From contig BMAT01003257.1 in the NCBI GenBank assembly GCA_019649035.1, positions 114,096-135,844 on the forward strand: 21,749 bases of DNA, in the 5' to 3' direction. This stretch comes from Elysia marginata. Lineage: Eukaryota > Mollusca > Gastropoda > Plakobranchidae. Below the pieces are notes generated by a model. The model was given only the letters and a program-made list of their open reading frames with translations. It was not told the origin of the DNA and searched no databases. A program made the translations under genes and the position numbers. The stretch's first letter is position 1; the number at the start of each line of letters is the position of its first letter. Of this stretch, positions 11,651-20,417 are shown in pieces.

Positions 11651-12677
11651 TGACCTCAGGGGCCGGCTAGCTTCCACAGGACAGTCAATGCCATGATGGT
11701 AATCACGGGTATGCGGCCAGAGAAGACTGGTATGCTTCACACGGGACATCAAGGTTACCACACGTACCCTCAGACAAGTAGCGCCAGAACGCCGAAAAAT
11801 CACAGCATCCTCAGCAGCCAGGTAGTGCCAGGAAGAAGGACACCTGACCAGCCAGAACAGCAAACACCACTGGACGGCATCAAACGTAACTGATGCGGCC
11901 TTACAGGTGAGCAGCAGCCTGACTCAGAGGGCGGGCGATCCAGGAGTTTGAAATTCTGCTGGCAATTCAACATCACACACAGTGAGCGTTCTCTGCACAC
12001 ACAGGATACTTTCTTCCACAATGTCTAAACGTAAAATAATATAGAAAAAACCAATGAGTTAGTTACTACAGTCTCGGGATCCAATTGAACATCACTGTAA
12101 TGAATATTACATTAGCTATCATCATTCAAAACGCTGGATATATTACAGCATTACCCTCAAAGAGGTCAACACGTTGTGTAGTACCACAAGTCCTCAGGCA
12201 CTACGCCACTGGATCTTGTCTTGCAAAGAATATTAGTGGAACGACTCAACTCCTTTTACCCCCAAGACTGTTTCAGAGAAGCAGTACAGCGAAACCACCT
12301 CAACACGTCAATTATCGAAGTGAGTTCAGTAACAAAAAAAGGTAGTTCGACTAGGACAAAAAGATGAAACTGGGACACTCGGTACTCACAGAAGTATAAA
12401 GCTGTACAAACACACACACAAGCATAACGTTGTACTAACGTGTACAAAGAGCAAAAAGATGCAAAGGTCAACACAAAAAAACAACATAAGGCTTGCAACT
12501 TAAAACCTGTCCTAACGATACACATTTGATTAAAATTATTAACACTGAGATAGAGATCAAATACTTCCTGCGTTCAAATTAACGATTACAAAAATCGCCG
12601 TCATTCTATCTTAGAAAAGAAAATTGAAACACTATCTACTGTTTTTGTCTTCCGGCCTCCGTGCTTCTGCCCCTCTC

Positions 12678-12697
12678 TCCTCCTCCTCCTCCTCCTC
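12678..12697. repeat. (TCC)n microsatellite
   Basis: Six full TCC units and a partial one in a pyrimidine-rich stretch about 400 bp upstream of the ISOC2-like start codon. Confidence 0.9.
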
Positions 12698-13094
12698 TTG
12701 GTGCCAACCGCAGAATCTGTGATGCCAACATTCCGCTGACTTGTTACAAATTCAATGCTTCACATGCTTCACAACGCATCATCTATTCTAGTCTACTTTT
12801 AGTTTCATTGTTCTGTGGTCGAATTGCAAAGGGAGGCAGTCTCAGCTCTAGAATAAGCACTAAAAGTTATCAAAATGACCTCCCTTGGGTCTAAACCGAC
12901 TGTTCTGTGAAAAATGACCTTTAACCTCTAATGTTGTGGATAGATCTCAATCTAGGCTAACTGTGGTCTGGGTATTGTCATTATTACTTCAATTAGACCT
13001 TATTTAATTGTAAAAAAATCTAAACATTTCATGTCCTTGAGCGTTTAAATTTTCTTTTTTCTCCTAGATCTTAAAAGTCGTATTTAGGTGTAAA

Positions 13095-13275
13095 ATGGCT
13101 CGAAGAATCGGCAAAGTTTTGTCAAAAAACACAGCCCTGTTCCTCTGTGACATGCAAGAAAAGTTTCGGCCGACGATCAAGTTTTACCCCCAGATTATCA
13201 ACGTCGCCGGCCGTCTCTTAGGTTCTGCTGAAGCTCTGGACATGCCAGTTATTGTAACAGAGCAGTACCCAAAAG
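13095..13275 (+). CDS. ISOC2: ISOC2-like exon 1 (residues 1-60 plus one base)
   Basis: Encodes the N-terminal strand with catalytic Asp19 and ends after TEQYPK, one base into the Gly61 codon, at the donor AAAAG|GTATAC. A pyrimidine tract ending in CTCCTAG just upstream (to 13067) looks like an acceptor, so the exon may start at 13068 with 27 nt of 5' UTR. Confidence 0.93.
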
Positions 13276-16200
13276 GTATACATCTATTTAAGACTTGTTC
13301 AAATTTTCCAGACGATTTTGAATCTAGAAATAGATCTTGATCCAGCAGGCGATCCTGCAAGTGCTTGCATCTGAAGTCTTTCTTTGTTTTTTCTTTCTTC
13401 AGAAAACATCATTTGAAACTCAATTTTATTCTTATTTTTTGGATATTCAAGCTAATAAAAGTTAAAATACAATCTAGTTCTACAAAATATTGATATGCTT
13501 TTAAATTTTTTGACTTTTGAAAGCTTAGAAAATTGTTTTAAAAGTTCAAAACAGTGACACCTTTGAAGTTAAAAAATGGCGATAATCCTGGCATTGGACC
13601 GCAGGCAAGACTGACGAAATGATAACCCGATCTCAACACAAGCAGGCCAATTCCAGGGTTAAGCCATAAAGTGAGACATGGAATCCATTCACCCTGGACA
13701 TAAGTTATTGCATGTCAGACCAAAAATATAGGAGTGGAAAGTTTTGGGTGGACACACAGCTTTACATTTTTATGCTGCTATGCTGTACTCAGTCTCACAA
13801 GATCAAGTTTCTGCTTCTCAAAATTGCATTTGCTTAAGAAAGTTATTTGAGATATTTATACAAAACCAAACAGAAAAAGGAATCACTTCCATACCGACGC
13901 GCCACTTTGAAATTAATTTAAAGCACTAGATAAACTTGTTACCTGCTACAATATGACTAATCCAATGTTAATGGATGAATATTCACTGGACATTGGTCTA
14001 GTGCGTTGTATTTTTATATAAATGGAATTTTCTTTCACCACTCGGGACAACGCAAGTGTATATATGACGCCATTTTGTAAACAGACTTGCTTCATTTCGT
14101 TACTTTTACTGGCGCGTCGGTATGGAAGTCTTTCCCAAAAAAATTTCATTTATGGCCAAAACAAACTTTTAAACCTTTTCACATTGCACTCTTCAGCAAC
14201 AATCATTCCTTTATAACACACTTTTTGTGTTAATTGTCTTATTAACTACAGTGTATTTTACTTCTTTAACAATGATATTGTTTCAGACCTTGTGGCCTCT
14301 TTGCTGGTCCCTTGACGTTCAAGCACTCGGTTGTGTACATAGTTTTATATTCTAGGCAGGAAAGGGAAAAATGAGACTTTGTTACATTTTAAATTCTGTT
14401 CATTTTTATTTTACCTTTTTTTAATTAGATTCCAGCAACTTGAATTAATTAATTTTATTAACCTCCAAAGCTTGATTTTAGTATGGCTTCTTTGTTAAAC
14501 TCTTGTACTCAGTGGATTTATATCACCTGATTATTCACAGGTCTGGGCCCAACTGTATCGGAACTGGATGTAAGCCAACACAAAGTATTTCCTAAGACAT
14601 GCTTTTCTATGATAATACCAGATGTTGCCACAGAGCTAGAGAAACATGGAGGTTGGTCATGATGAATGCTACAGATAACTAGAAACTAGTAATTATTGAC
14701 ATACATGTATACAATGTCCTCAGCAGCCAACTAACTCTCACTCAGGAACAAAATAGTCTTATCCATAATTATCCCCATTCTAATTGATAATTCCAAAAGC
14801 CAAGTGTGTACACAAAAATTTTCCTAAATGGAAATTAATTTCACTGATAATACCTAGGATGCAACTGAATTTTGAAAGGAGGAAAAAGGATAATTTTTTT
14901 ACAATGCATGAATTTTAGTCCGAAATTTGTCCTTTAATTTTCAATATTATAACAATATGCTCAAGAAATATTAAAAGATTATTATGAACTATACTAGAGA
15001 TCAATAAATTATTTATACAATATGTAGATTGCCAATTTGTAGAACAAGCCTTAACTTGCAAATAGATAAGTAATGTTGTTACAGTTATCTTCATGTGCAT
15101 CTCTGCAATAAGAATAGGAACACAAAGCTAAGTCTGGGACTTTCTCAAACTAATATAAGAAACTAGAAATTTTGCTTATAAAAAAGATTTGAAAAGGTTC
15201 ATTGCAGTAGCCCGCATCAAGCCTTTTTATGGTTTCTTTTAAAGTGCTTGGCGGTACAAACTATGTTCCAAATAATAGACATACAAATGAATTTCGTACC
15301 TAAGATTAGGAAGGAGGGTACTCAGCACCTTAATAACTGTATTGAGAAGGAAACCTTTAATAAAACTCACAATAGCATTTTGACAGCTATTTTAAGTAGC
15401 AGGCAACATTTAGATCTACTTTGTCACAAAAAAGTGGCAAAGAATGGAAGCTTGTAGTTGTACCTGTATAATATCTCAGCATGCACCAATCTAAAAATAG
15501 CTCTGGGCAGCACAAAAATTAAGCACTAACTAGTATTTAAGTATTAGAGACTAAATTAAATAACATCATAGCTGCCCCTGTAGTGTTAGAGTATAGCCAC
15601 TTTTTACAGGAGAAGCAAAGAAAAGTGTTTGGATTCATTAGCTTCTCCTTCTCTAGGGGACAAAATAAAGATACCATCTGAAAGCTCTTATGTTCTGTAC
15701 ACCTTGTGTGTGGATACATAAACGCACACAGCTTCAGTTGGTGAAAAGTCCTTCTGTCAGAACTTTTAAACATAATGTTCAGAAAAAAAGAACCATACCT
15801 AAATGGCTCCTTTTAAATCGCCTCTTCTTTTAATACTTTAGTCTTGCAGTGACAAAATTTGAACTCAACATAATGGTAACCCTTAGGTTGTGATAATCTT
15901 TCGTGATATGTTTTTAGAAGATATTGTGGCAATGAAATGGTTGCATCCTGATCGGACGAATATTTGAAGACACTTAGGTATGACTGATACAGGGACAAAT
16001 ATCAATGATATGCGCCTTTATGTTGGTTATGATTAATTAAGCAAAGAATTTTGGATACAAAAGGGCACACATTGATGGTGTAACCACTATACTTCGTTTT
16101 GTCAGTCTGCGTAATTTTGGAGCAAAACCTGAGTTGCAAAATTTTAAAAGCACCTAGTTATAACCTTTTGATTAAATTAATTTCTATCCTATACACACCA

Positions 16201-17778
16201 TAAATCCCAGACCCAGCTAGAAAGATGCACCCGTAGCTGAAGAACCATAAGCTAAAAAAAGTAAATTTTACCAAAATGCCGATATGTGACTGTTTCTCTT
16301 ATGGGGGTAGATAGAGTCATTACTTTCTTTCTGATAAATTATCTATGGTTATGTTGATAAGATCCAATATAATGTGCGTTAATTTATAAGTTTTCTACTC
16401 CTTCATTCTAAAATTTTCTTGAGTTACATTGTGATATATATCAAAGTCTAGGCTCAAATCATTTTAGGTCAACTCTTTGTTGTGATGTTTTTATTGCTAC
16501 TTTCACAGTGTTCATTTGTACAGTTTGCTCAAGTGAGAGCCTCAATTCCTTTCGTTTCAAACTATTGAACATTCAATTTTCAATAGCCAACTGTTTTAGT
16601 AAGAATACTTAACATCAAGCATTAGGTATTCAGAAGTTAAATGTTGTTCCCATGAGGTTTAAAATACCTGGACTCGACTGTCAACAAAAGTTTAGGTTTT
16701 GAATCTGCCACTGTATTATTTTATTTTTTTTTGCTTTCCCAGATATCAAATCGATTGTTCTGTGTGGTATTGAAGCTCATGCCTGTGTCCAGCAGACGGT
16801 GTTTGACTTGATTGAGAAAGAATACGACGTTCATGTTGTAGTGGACGCATGTTCTAGCCGTAGCATGGTGGACAGGTAAATAGTCTCAGTACATTGTAAC
16901 ATTGCTGACAGGTCAGGGTTATGTGAACAGTTGTGGTATCTTATGTCTCAGATTTTTAGTTATATCTAACAGTGATTCTTTACAAGTTTTTTTTTTTATT
17001 ATGATGCTTTTCTTTTCTCATGGAGCCTGTCATTTTTAATTTCCAACGCAAAATTAATAAAGAATTCTGTCTGTTGAAAGGTGTAAACTAGCAACCTGGG
17101 ACTAAATTTCAATTTTCATGCTGGAAAAGCTGAATACCAACATCATGTGTCATGGTGAAAATATTTGTTTGTTGCATTTTACAATAGGCTTATAAGTTCC
17201 AAATATCAAATTGTTGTTGTTTAAAAAGTTAATTCTTTGATGGTGCCTTCTTTGAAATGCCACCGTATGCTATTCATTTTGAGGGGTATTGAGAGGTATT
17301 TAAACCCTGCATGTACAGGAATAGAAAAAATATTTGATGAAAGATGATTTAAAATGTAACAGAAAATCAGCTAGACTACTTAACATAAATTCATTTTATA
17401 TTGCTGTCATAGCCTTCCATACCTCTTCACTATTTACATCATATACAACCTGTTTTTCTGGAGATTTTTTTTATCAGTAAACAAGCGTTTCTAGCATTTG
17501 CTGGTTTAGCCTTTAGTCCCCTGTTGAGGTATGTAGAACTTTACTCCTGTGTTTGGTGGCGTACATAACTTAAATACGATTTTCTGGATCCTTCTAGGAT
17601 GTATGCCTTCCAGAGGATGAAGGAAGTTGGTGCCCATCTAACAACTAGCGAGAGTATATTACTAGGATTGCTTAAAGACGCAGCACATCCAAAGTTCAAA
17701 CAAGTTCAGAAGTTTATGATGGAGTCGGCACCAGACAGTGGGCTGCTCAGCTCGTCACAATCTGGCACACCTGTCTAG
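13095..17778 (+). CDS. ISOC2: Isochorismatase domain-containing protein 2-like, complete in four exons (201 aa)
   Basis: Joining 13095-13275, 14541-14651, 16743-16875 and 17598-17778 gives 606 nt, 201 residues plus TAG, close to human ISOC2 (205). All three introns have GT-AG ends and their phases join cleanly (1, 1, 2). The product is a single isochorismatase-like alpha/beta cysteine hydrolase domain. Visible landmarks: [10 protein letters not shown] (15-24) with catalytic Asp19; TEQYPKGLGPTV (55-66); FPKTCFSM (77-84) with Lys79; CGIEAHAC (105-112) with nucleophile Cys112; [10 protein letters not shown] (129-138); SAPDSGLL (185-192). The Asp-Lys-Cys triad is intact. GIEAHAC and the lack of a long N-terminal extension favour ISOC2 over ISOC1, although [10 protein letters not shown] and the HPKFK segment are shared with ISOC1. 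The physiological substrate of ISOC2 is unknown; the mammalian protein is cytoplasmic/nuclear, and some family members are annotated as mitochondrial. The ATG has A at -3 and G at +4. There are no signal peptide or membrane segments. Confidence 0.95.
13276..14540 (+). other. ISOC2-like intron 1
   Basis: GT-AG intron of 1,265 nt, phase 1, ending TTATTCACAG. Reading through the donor would give a stop after 21 extra residues (codon ending at 13340). It contains the inverted-repeat element at 13879-14135. Confidence 0.9.
13879..14135. mobile_element. MITE-like element with 20-bp perfect inverted repeat
   Basis: Positions 13885-13904 are the exact reverse complement of 14110-14129 (20 of 20). 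With the next six bases each side the arms are 26 nt with 24 matches (13879-13904, 14110-14135). The arms carry GACGCGCC, GC- and CpG-rich in an AT-rich intron. The 257-bp unit has no coding capacity. Inside, around 13961-14003, a further imperfect inverted repeat (CCAATGT/ACATTGG) surrounds GAATATTC. This fits a non-autonomous DNA transposon, but I found no clear target-site duplication (both flanks are A-rich) and do not recognise the family. Confidence 0.6.
14541..14651 (+). CDS. ISOC2: ISOC2-like exon 2 (residues 61-97 plus one base)
   Basis: Encodes [10 protein letters not shown], then the FPKTCFSM block with catalytic Lys79, and ends in phase 1 within the Asp98 codon at GGAG|GTTGGT. The donor is weaker than consensus, but it is the one that joins exon 3 in frame. 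Confidence 0.93.
14652..16742 (+). other. ISOC2-like intron 2
   Basis: GT-AG intron of 2,091 nt, phase 1, ending in a T-rich tract and CCCAG. AT-rich, with no recognisable element or gene inside. Confidence 0.9.
16743..16875 (+). CDS. ISOC2: ISOC2-like exon 3 (residues 98-141 plus two bases)
   Basis: Carries the nucleophile motif CGIEAHAC with Cys112 and the conserved [14 protein letters not shown], ending in phase 2 in the Arg142 codon at GACAG|GTAAAT. Confidence 0.95.
16876..17597 (+). other. ISOC2-like intron 3
   Basis: GT-AG intron of 722 nt, phase 2, ending TCCTTCTAG. Nothing else seen in it. Confidence 0.9.
17598..17778 (+). CDS. ISOC2: ISOC2-like exon 4 (residues 142-201 and stop)
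   Basis: Encodes the C-terminal part, including the [10 protein letters not shown] and SAPDSGLL segments typical of ISOC1/ISOC2. The last nine residues (SSSQSGTPV) are a variable tail. Stop TAG at 17776-17778. Confidence 0.95.
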
Positions 17779-18468
17779 AACTTATTTCCTTTTGTTACAC
17801 TCAAGATTTTTACAACTGAAAAAAAAAAATTACTGCTGCAGGAATAGGGCTGAGATTGTTGTTTAAAAAAAAAAAATTTGAAAATGAAAATGAAAATAGT
17901 AAAGCAAATTTGCAAGATTGTTGCAATCAGTGCCTTGACAATTGTCTTGATAACTTTTTTTTTTTACAAAATCTTTGTTTCTATAATTTACAATATTGCT
18001 GTCAGTAGTAAAACAGTGTTTGAAATTGCCAAAGCCCTCCTCAAACATATATGAGTATTTTTTGTCAATCAGGTTGCATGTCTTTTAAAGTTGAACAAAT
18101 ATTTGTAGTGTTAAAACTCATAGAAGGAGAAATTTACACACCATAGAATTAGAAGTTTGCACAAAGTAGACCTCGCCCCACTTAAAAAATATAAGCCCCA
18201 TCAGTTTTGAAGATCGCATCCTAGTGAACATTGTAGACAACAAGAGGTTTAAAATGTTGTGGGGCAGGTGACACTCTGCATTAGAGAAACTTGTCCATTT
18301 CAATATTGGTTGTAACATGTACCATTTTTGACTGTTTTTGTTTTTTTACTCTTTCTTATTATTTGAATAGAGTGGCATTTGTCACATTGTAATTTGTCAA
18401 TATTATTGTTCTTACAAGAGCAACAGTTTATCATATCCAGAAAAATCAATTTGCTATATAAACAAATG

Positions 18469-18474
18469 ATTAAA
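18469..18474 (+). terminator. Candidate polyadenylation signal ATTAAA
   Basis: ATTAAA about 690 nt after the ISOC2-like stop, followed by a T/GT-rich stretch (from about 18498). Other ATTAAA words occur near 18919 and 18964, so this is only the most proximal reasonable choice. Confidence 0.25.
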
Positions 18475-18627
18475 GGCTGTACATGCTTTAACGGCCTGTG
18501 ATATTATTTTTTACACAATTTTTGGGGAAATAATATATCAAGTGCATAAACTTGTATTTCCGCATGAGTTTTTTAAATGACTTCTACTTTTAGGCCTACT
18601 CATCAAAATGTCTTGTAAGCAATCCAC

Positions 18628-18660
18628 GTGAGTCAGATGTCTGACCTCTCACATGAGAGG
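18628..18660. repeat. Two overlapping, mutually exclusive hairpins
   Basis: Hairpin A: GTGAGTCAGA (18628-18637) pairs with TCTGA (18640-18644) and CTCAC (18648-18652), giving ten pairs with a 3-nt bulge and 2-nt loop. Hairpin B: CCTCTCA (18645-18651) pairs perfectly with TGAGAGG (18654-18660). The two share bases 18645-18652 and cannot both be complete. Confidence 0.5.
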
Positions 18661-18834
18661 GCCTTGATATTTTTAACATTAACATTTTTATAGGCACCAA
18701 GTGTTTAAAAAATGCATGAAATTTAAAGAGAAAGCAAAAAAAAAAGTTGTAAAAGGCATTTTGTCAAATTAGAGTCTACTACATGGGACTTGTTGAACTG
18801 GTCACAAGACAATTTGAACTTTCATTTATCATAA

Positions 18835-18855
18835 AGGCAGGCCTACCGCCTGCCT
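18835..18855. repeat. Hairpin, 8-bp perfect GC-rich stem
   Basis: AGGCAGGC (18835-18842) is the exact reverse complement of GCCTGCCT (18848-18855), with a 5-nt loop. It is downstream of the ISOC2-like gene in AT-rich sequence. Confidence 0.55.
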
Positions 18856-19769
18856 CTCCAACCTATTTGTTCAATTTGTAACAAACTTGCTAGTCCATTA
18901 ATATTTAATGCAATCACATTAAAAATCACTGTGAATAATAATTTCTAATAATTCCTTATAAAAATTAAAAAAAAAAATTGTTTTCCTTATAAGTAATGGA
19001 CACATGAAGTGTGCATATTGTGACAAGTACTAATTCATTCAAACTGAATGGAATTTAAAAAAATTGGCCTTCATTCTTCAAGGCTGCAGATTATTTATTC
19101 GCAACTCTTTGTGCTAATTGATCAATTTCATTAGAGGCCAAACCATAATGACTTGATTCTGTTTAAGCCTATTATTGTTACCATGACATTGTATTTCTTG
19201 AGACTGGTGAGGCCTTTCAAAATCCTCACAAATGCAGTCGTTTGGAGACTAAAATATCACATATTATTTTGTTGACTGTTAATTTTCTTTTTGTTTGTTG
19301 ATAATTTTAAGATGTTGGTGTATTGGTATGTATGCAATGTACTGATAATTATGCAGAAAGCAATGTATTCAAATGAAATACAGCTGGTTTTGATAATTTG
19401 TGATTGAAACTTGATATTCCTCTGTCTTGTTTATTTGTTTGTTTGTGTTGGGTTTCTTTCATTTTACGGCACATAATAATCATAATTCATTTTCAAAAAA
19501 GATGAGAGAAACACGCAAAAGCTGCTTCTTCTGTGTCTTTAGACTTTTATCTCAGAGTATAAATTGTTTCACCTACAAAATGACTGTATGTAAGATAATG
19601 ACACCTGTTACTAAAATACAGAATATGGAAATAAGTTGTTTTACGTAAAACCTAAAAAAAATGTAGTATATATATTATGTACATTGTTTAAAAGTCTTCT
19701 AGGTCTAGATCTGAAATGCAGATTATCTAAATTAATTTCTAGAACTGAGTCAAGTTTTAAACAATTCAT

Positions 19770-19780
19770 TAACATTGTAG
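19770..19780. repeat. Target-site duplication, 3' side of the LINE
   Basis: TAACATTGTAG, identical to 20407-20417; it abuts the tandem-repeat tail of the minus-strand LINE. Confidence 0.85.
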
Positions 19781-20406
19781 TCACTCACTCACTCACTACC
19801 CTTCTTGCCATGGGCAACTAGGGCAGCAACAAAGTCCCTCCATTTCTCTCGGTCCTGAGCCAGAGTCCTCAAGGTGCCCCATGACTGTCCCATGGTTGCT
19901 GCATCTGCCTCTGCTGTCCTCCTCCAGGTAGTCATTGGGCGTCCTCGTTTCCTGCGTCCCTCTGGCTTCCATTGAACAGCTACTCTGGTGATAGCATTCT
20001 GGGACTTGCGTAGTACATGCCCTACCCACTTCCATCTTCTCTCGACTAAAATCTTCTCAATACTTTCTTGTTGACAGTGTTCAAGCAGTTCTTCATTGGA
20101 TATTCTTTGGGGCCAGAAGATCCTAGCAATTTTTTTAAAGGTTTTTGGTGTGGAATGATGATAATTTTGATAGATCCTGATCAGTCATACGCCAACATTC
20201 AGAACCATACAGCAAGGTAGAGAGAACACAACTTCTATATAGTCTAATCTTTGTGCTGAGTTTGTACTGTTGGGACTTCCATACAGGGTCAAGCATCCTG
20301 AAGGCAGTTCTGGCTTTACCTAATCTATTTATAATGTCATCTTTAGCTCCTCCGTCAGGTGTAACACAGCTCCCTAAATATGTGAATTTCTCTGTAAACG
20401 GCATTG
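19781..20406 (-). mobile_element. 5'-truncated non-LTR retrotransposon (LINE) insertion
   Basis: A 626-bp minus-strand insertion bounded by an exact 11-bp target-site duplication. It carries the 3' end of a LINE ORF and ends in a short tandem tail, (GTGA)n on the minus strand, rather than poly-A. Everything upstream of the ORF's C-terminal region, including the reverse-transcriptase active site and endonuclease, is missing: the usual result of incomplete target-primed reverse transcription. The tandem tail and C-terminal sequence recall RTE-like LINEs of invertebrates, but the clade is not assigned. The intact duplication and the single frameshift suggest a fairly recent insertion. Confidence 0.93.
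19789..20404 (-). pseudogene. LINE ORF C-terminal fragment, one frameshift
   Basis: The first part (20404 down to 20138) reads FTYLGSCVTPDGG, DDIINRLGKARTAFRML, TKIRLYRSCVLSTLLYGSE and CWRMTDQDLSKL, the conserved region just after the reverse-transcriptase domain in many metazoan LINEs. It then meets TAA at 20135-20137. A one-base shift at the seven-A run (minus strand, 20136-20130) restores an open frame from 20136 down to 19789, reading KKIARIFWPQRISNEELL, RRWKWVGHVLRK, PEGRRKRGRP and AQDREKWRDFVAALVAHGKK: the usual C-terminal end with its WxGHVLR and GRRKRGRP motifs. The TGA stop (19789-19791) lies inside the tandem-repeat tail, so there is almost no 3' UTR. Non-functional here because it is truncated and frameshifted. 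Confidence 0.92.
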
Positions 20407-20417
20407 TAACATTGTAG
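20407..20417. repeat. Target-site duplication, 5' side of the LINE
   Basis: TAACATTGTAG, identical to 19770-19780; marks the truncated 5' end of the LINE at 20406. Confidence 0.85.

Larger units (their letters stand above)
11193..13067. other. Intergenic DNA upstream of the ISOC2-like gene
   Basis: Contains a CpG-dense patch (11465-11650) grading into a GC-richer area to about 11960, a (TCC)n tract at 12678-12697, and otherwise AT-rich sequence. A strong donor-like site CAG|GTGAGC (boundary 11906/11907) and an acceptor-like tract ending in CTCCTAG (to 13067) could frame a 5' untranslated exon and its intron for the ISOC2-like gene; no transcript evidence is available. No complete protein gene is visible here. 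Confidence 0.4.
17779..19769. other. ISOC2-like 3' UTR and downstream intergenic DNA
   Basis: No coding sequence recognised. It includes A- and T-runs, a short (GAAAAT)3 (17878-17896), the candidate polyadenylation signal at 18469 and three strong hairpins between 18628 and 18855. No AATAAA occurs between the stop codon and the LINE that I could find. Confidence 0.5.

Noticed and set aside
11612..12021. Overlapping open frames in the GC-richer area on both strands
   Set aside because: Fewer stops are expected from the base composition; none shows a domain or a consistent start, and some begin only at non-ATG codons.
13276..13340. ISOC2-like exon 1 read straight on to the stop at 13340 as an 81-residue protein
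   Set aside because: It passes through a good GT donor, and the downstream exons restore the full family sequence in frame.
13744..14216. Open frames on both strands in ISOC2-like intron 1
   Set aside because: Short, mutually overlapping and unlike known proteins; they lie in the intron and across the inverted-repeat element.
19796..20035. Cys-rich 79-residue minus-strand open frame
   Set aside because: It is an alternative frame of the LINE C-terminal ORF; the frame one base away matches the family.
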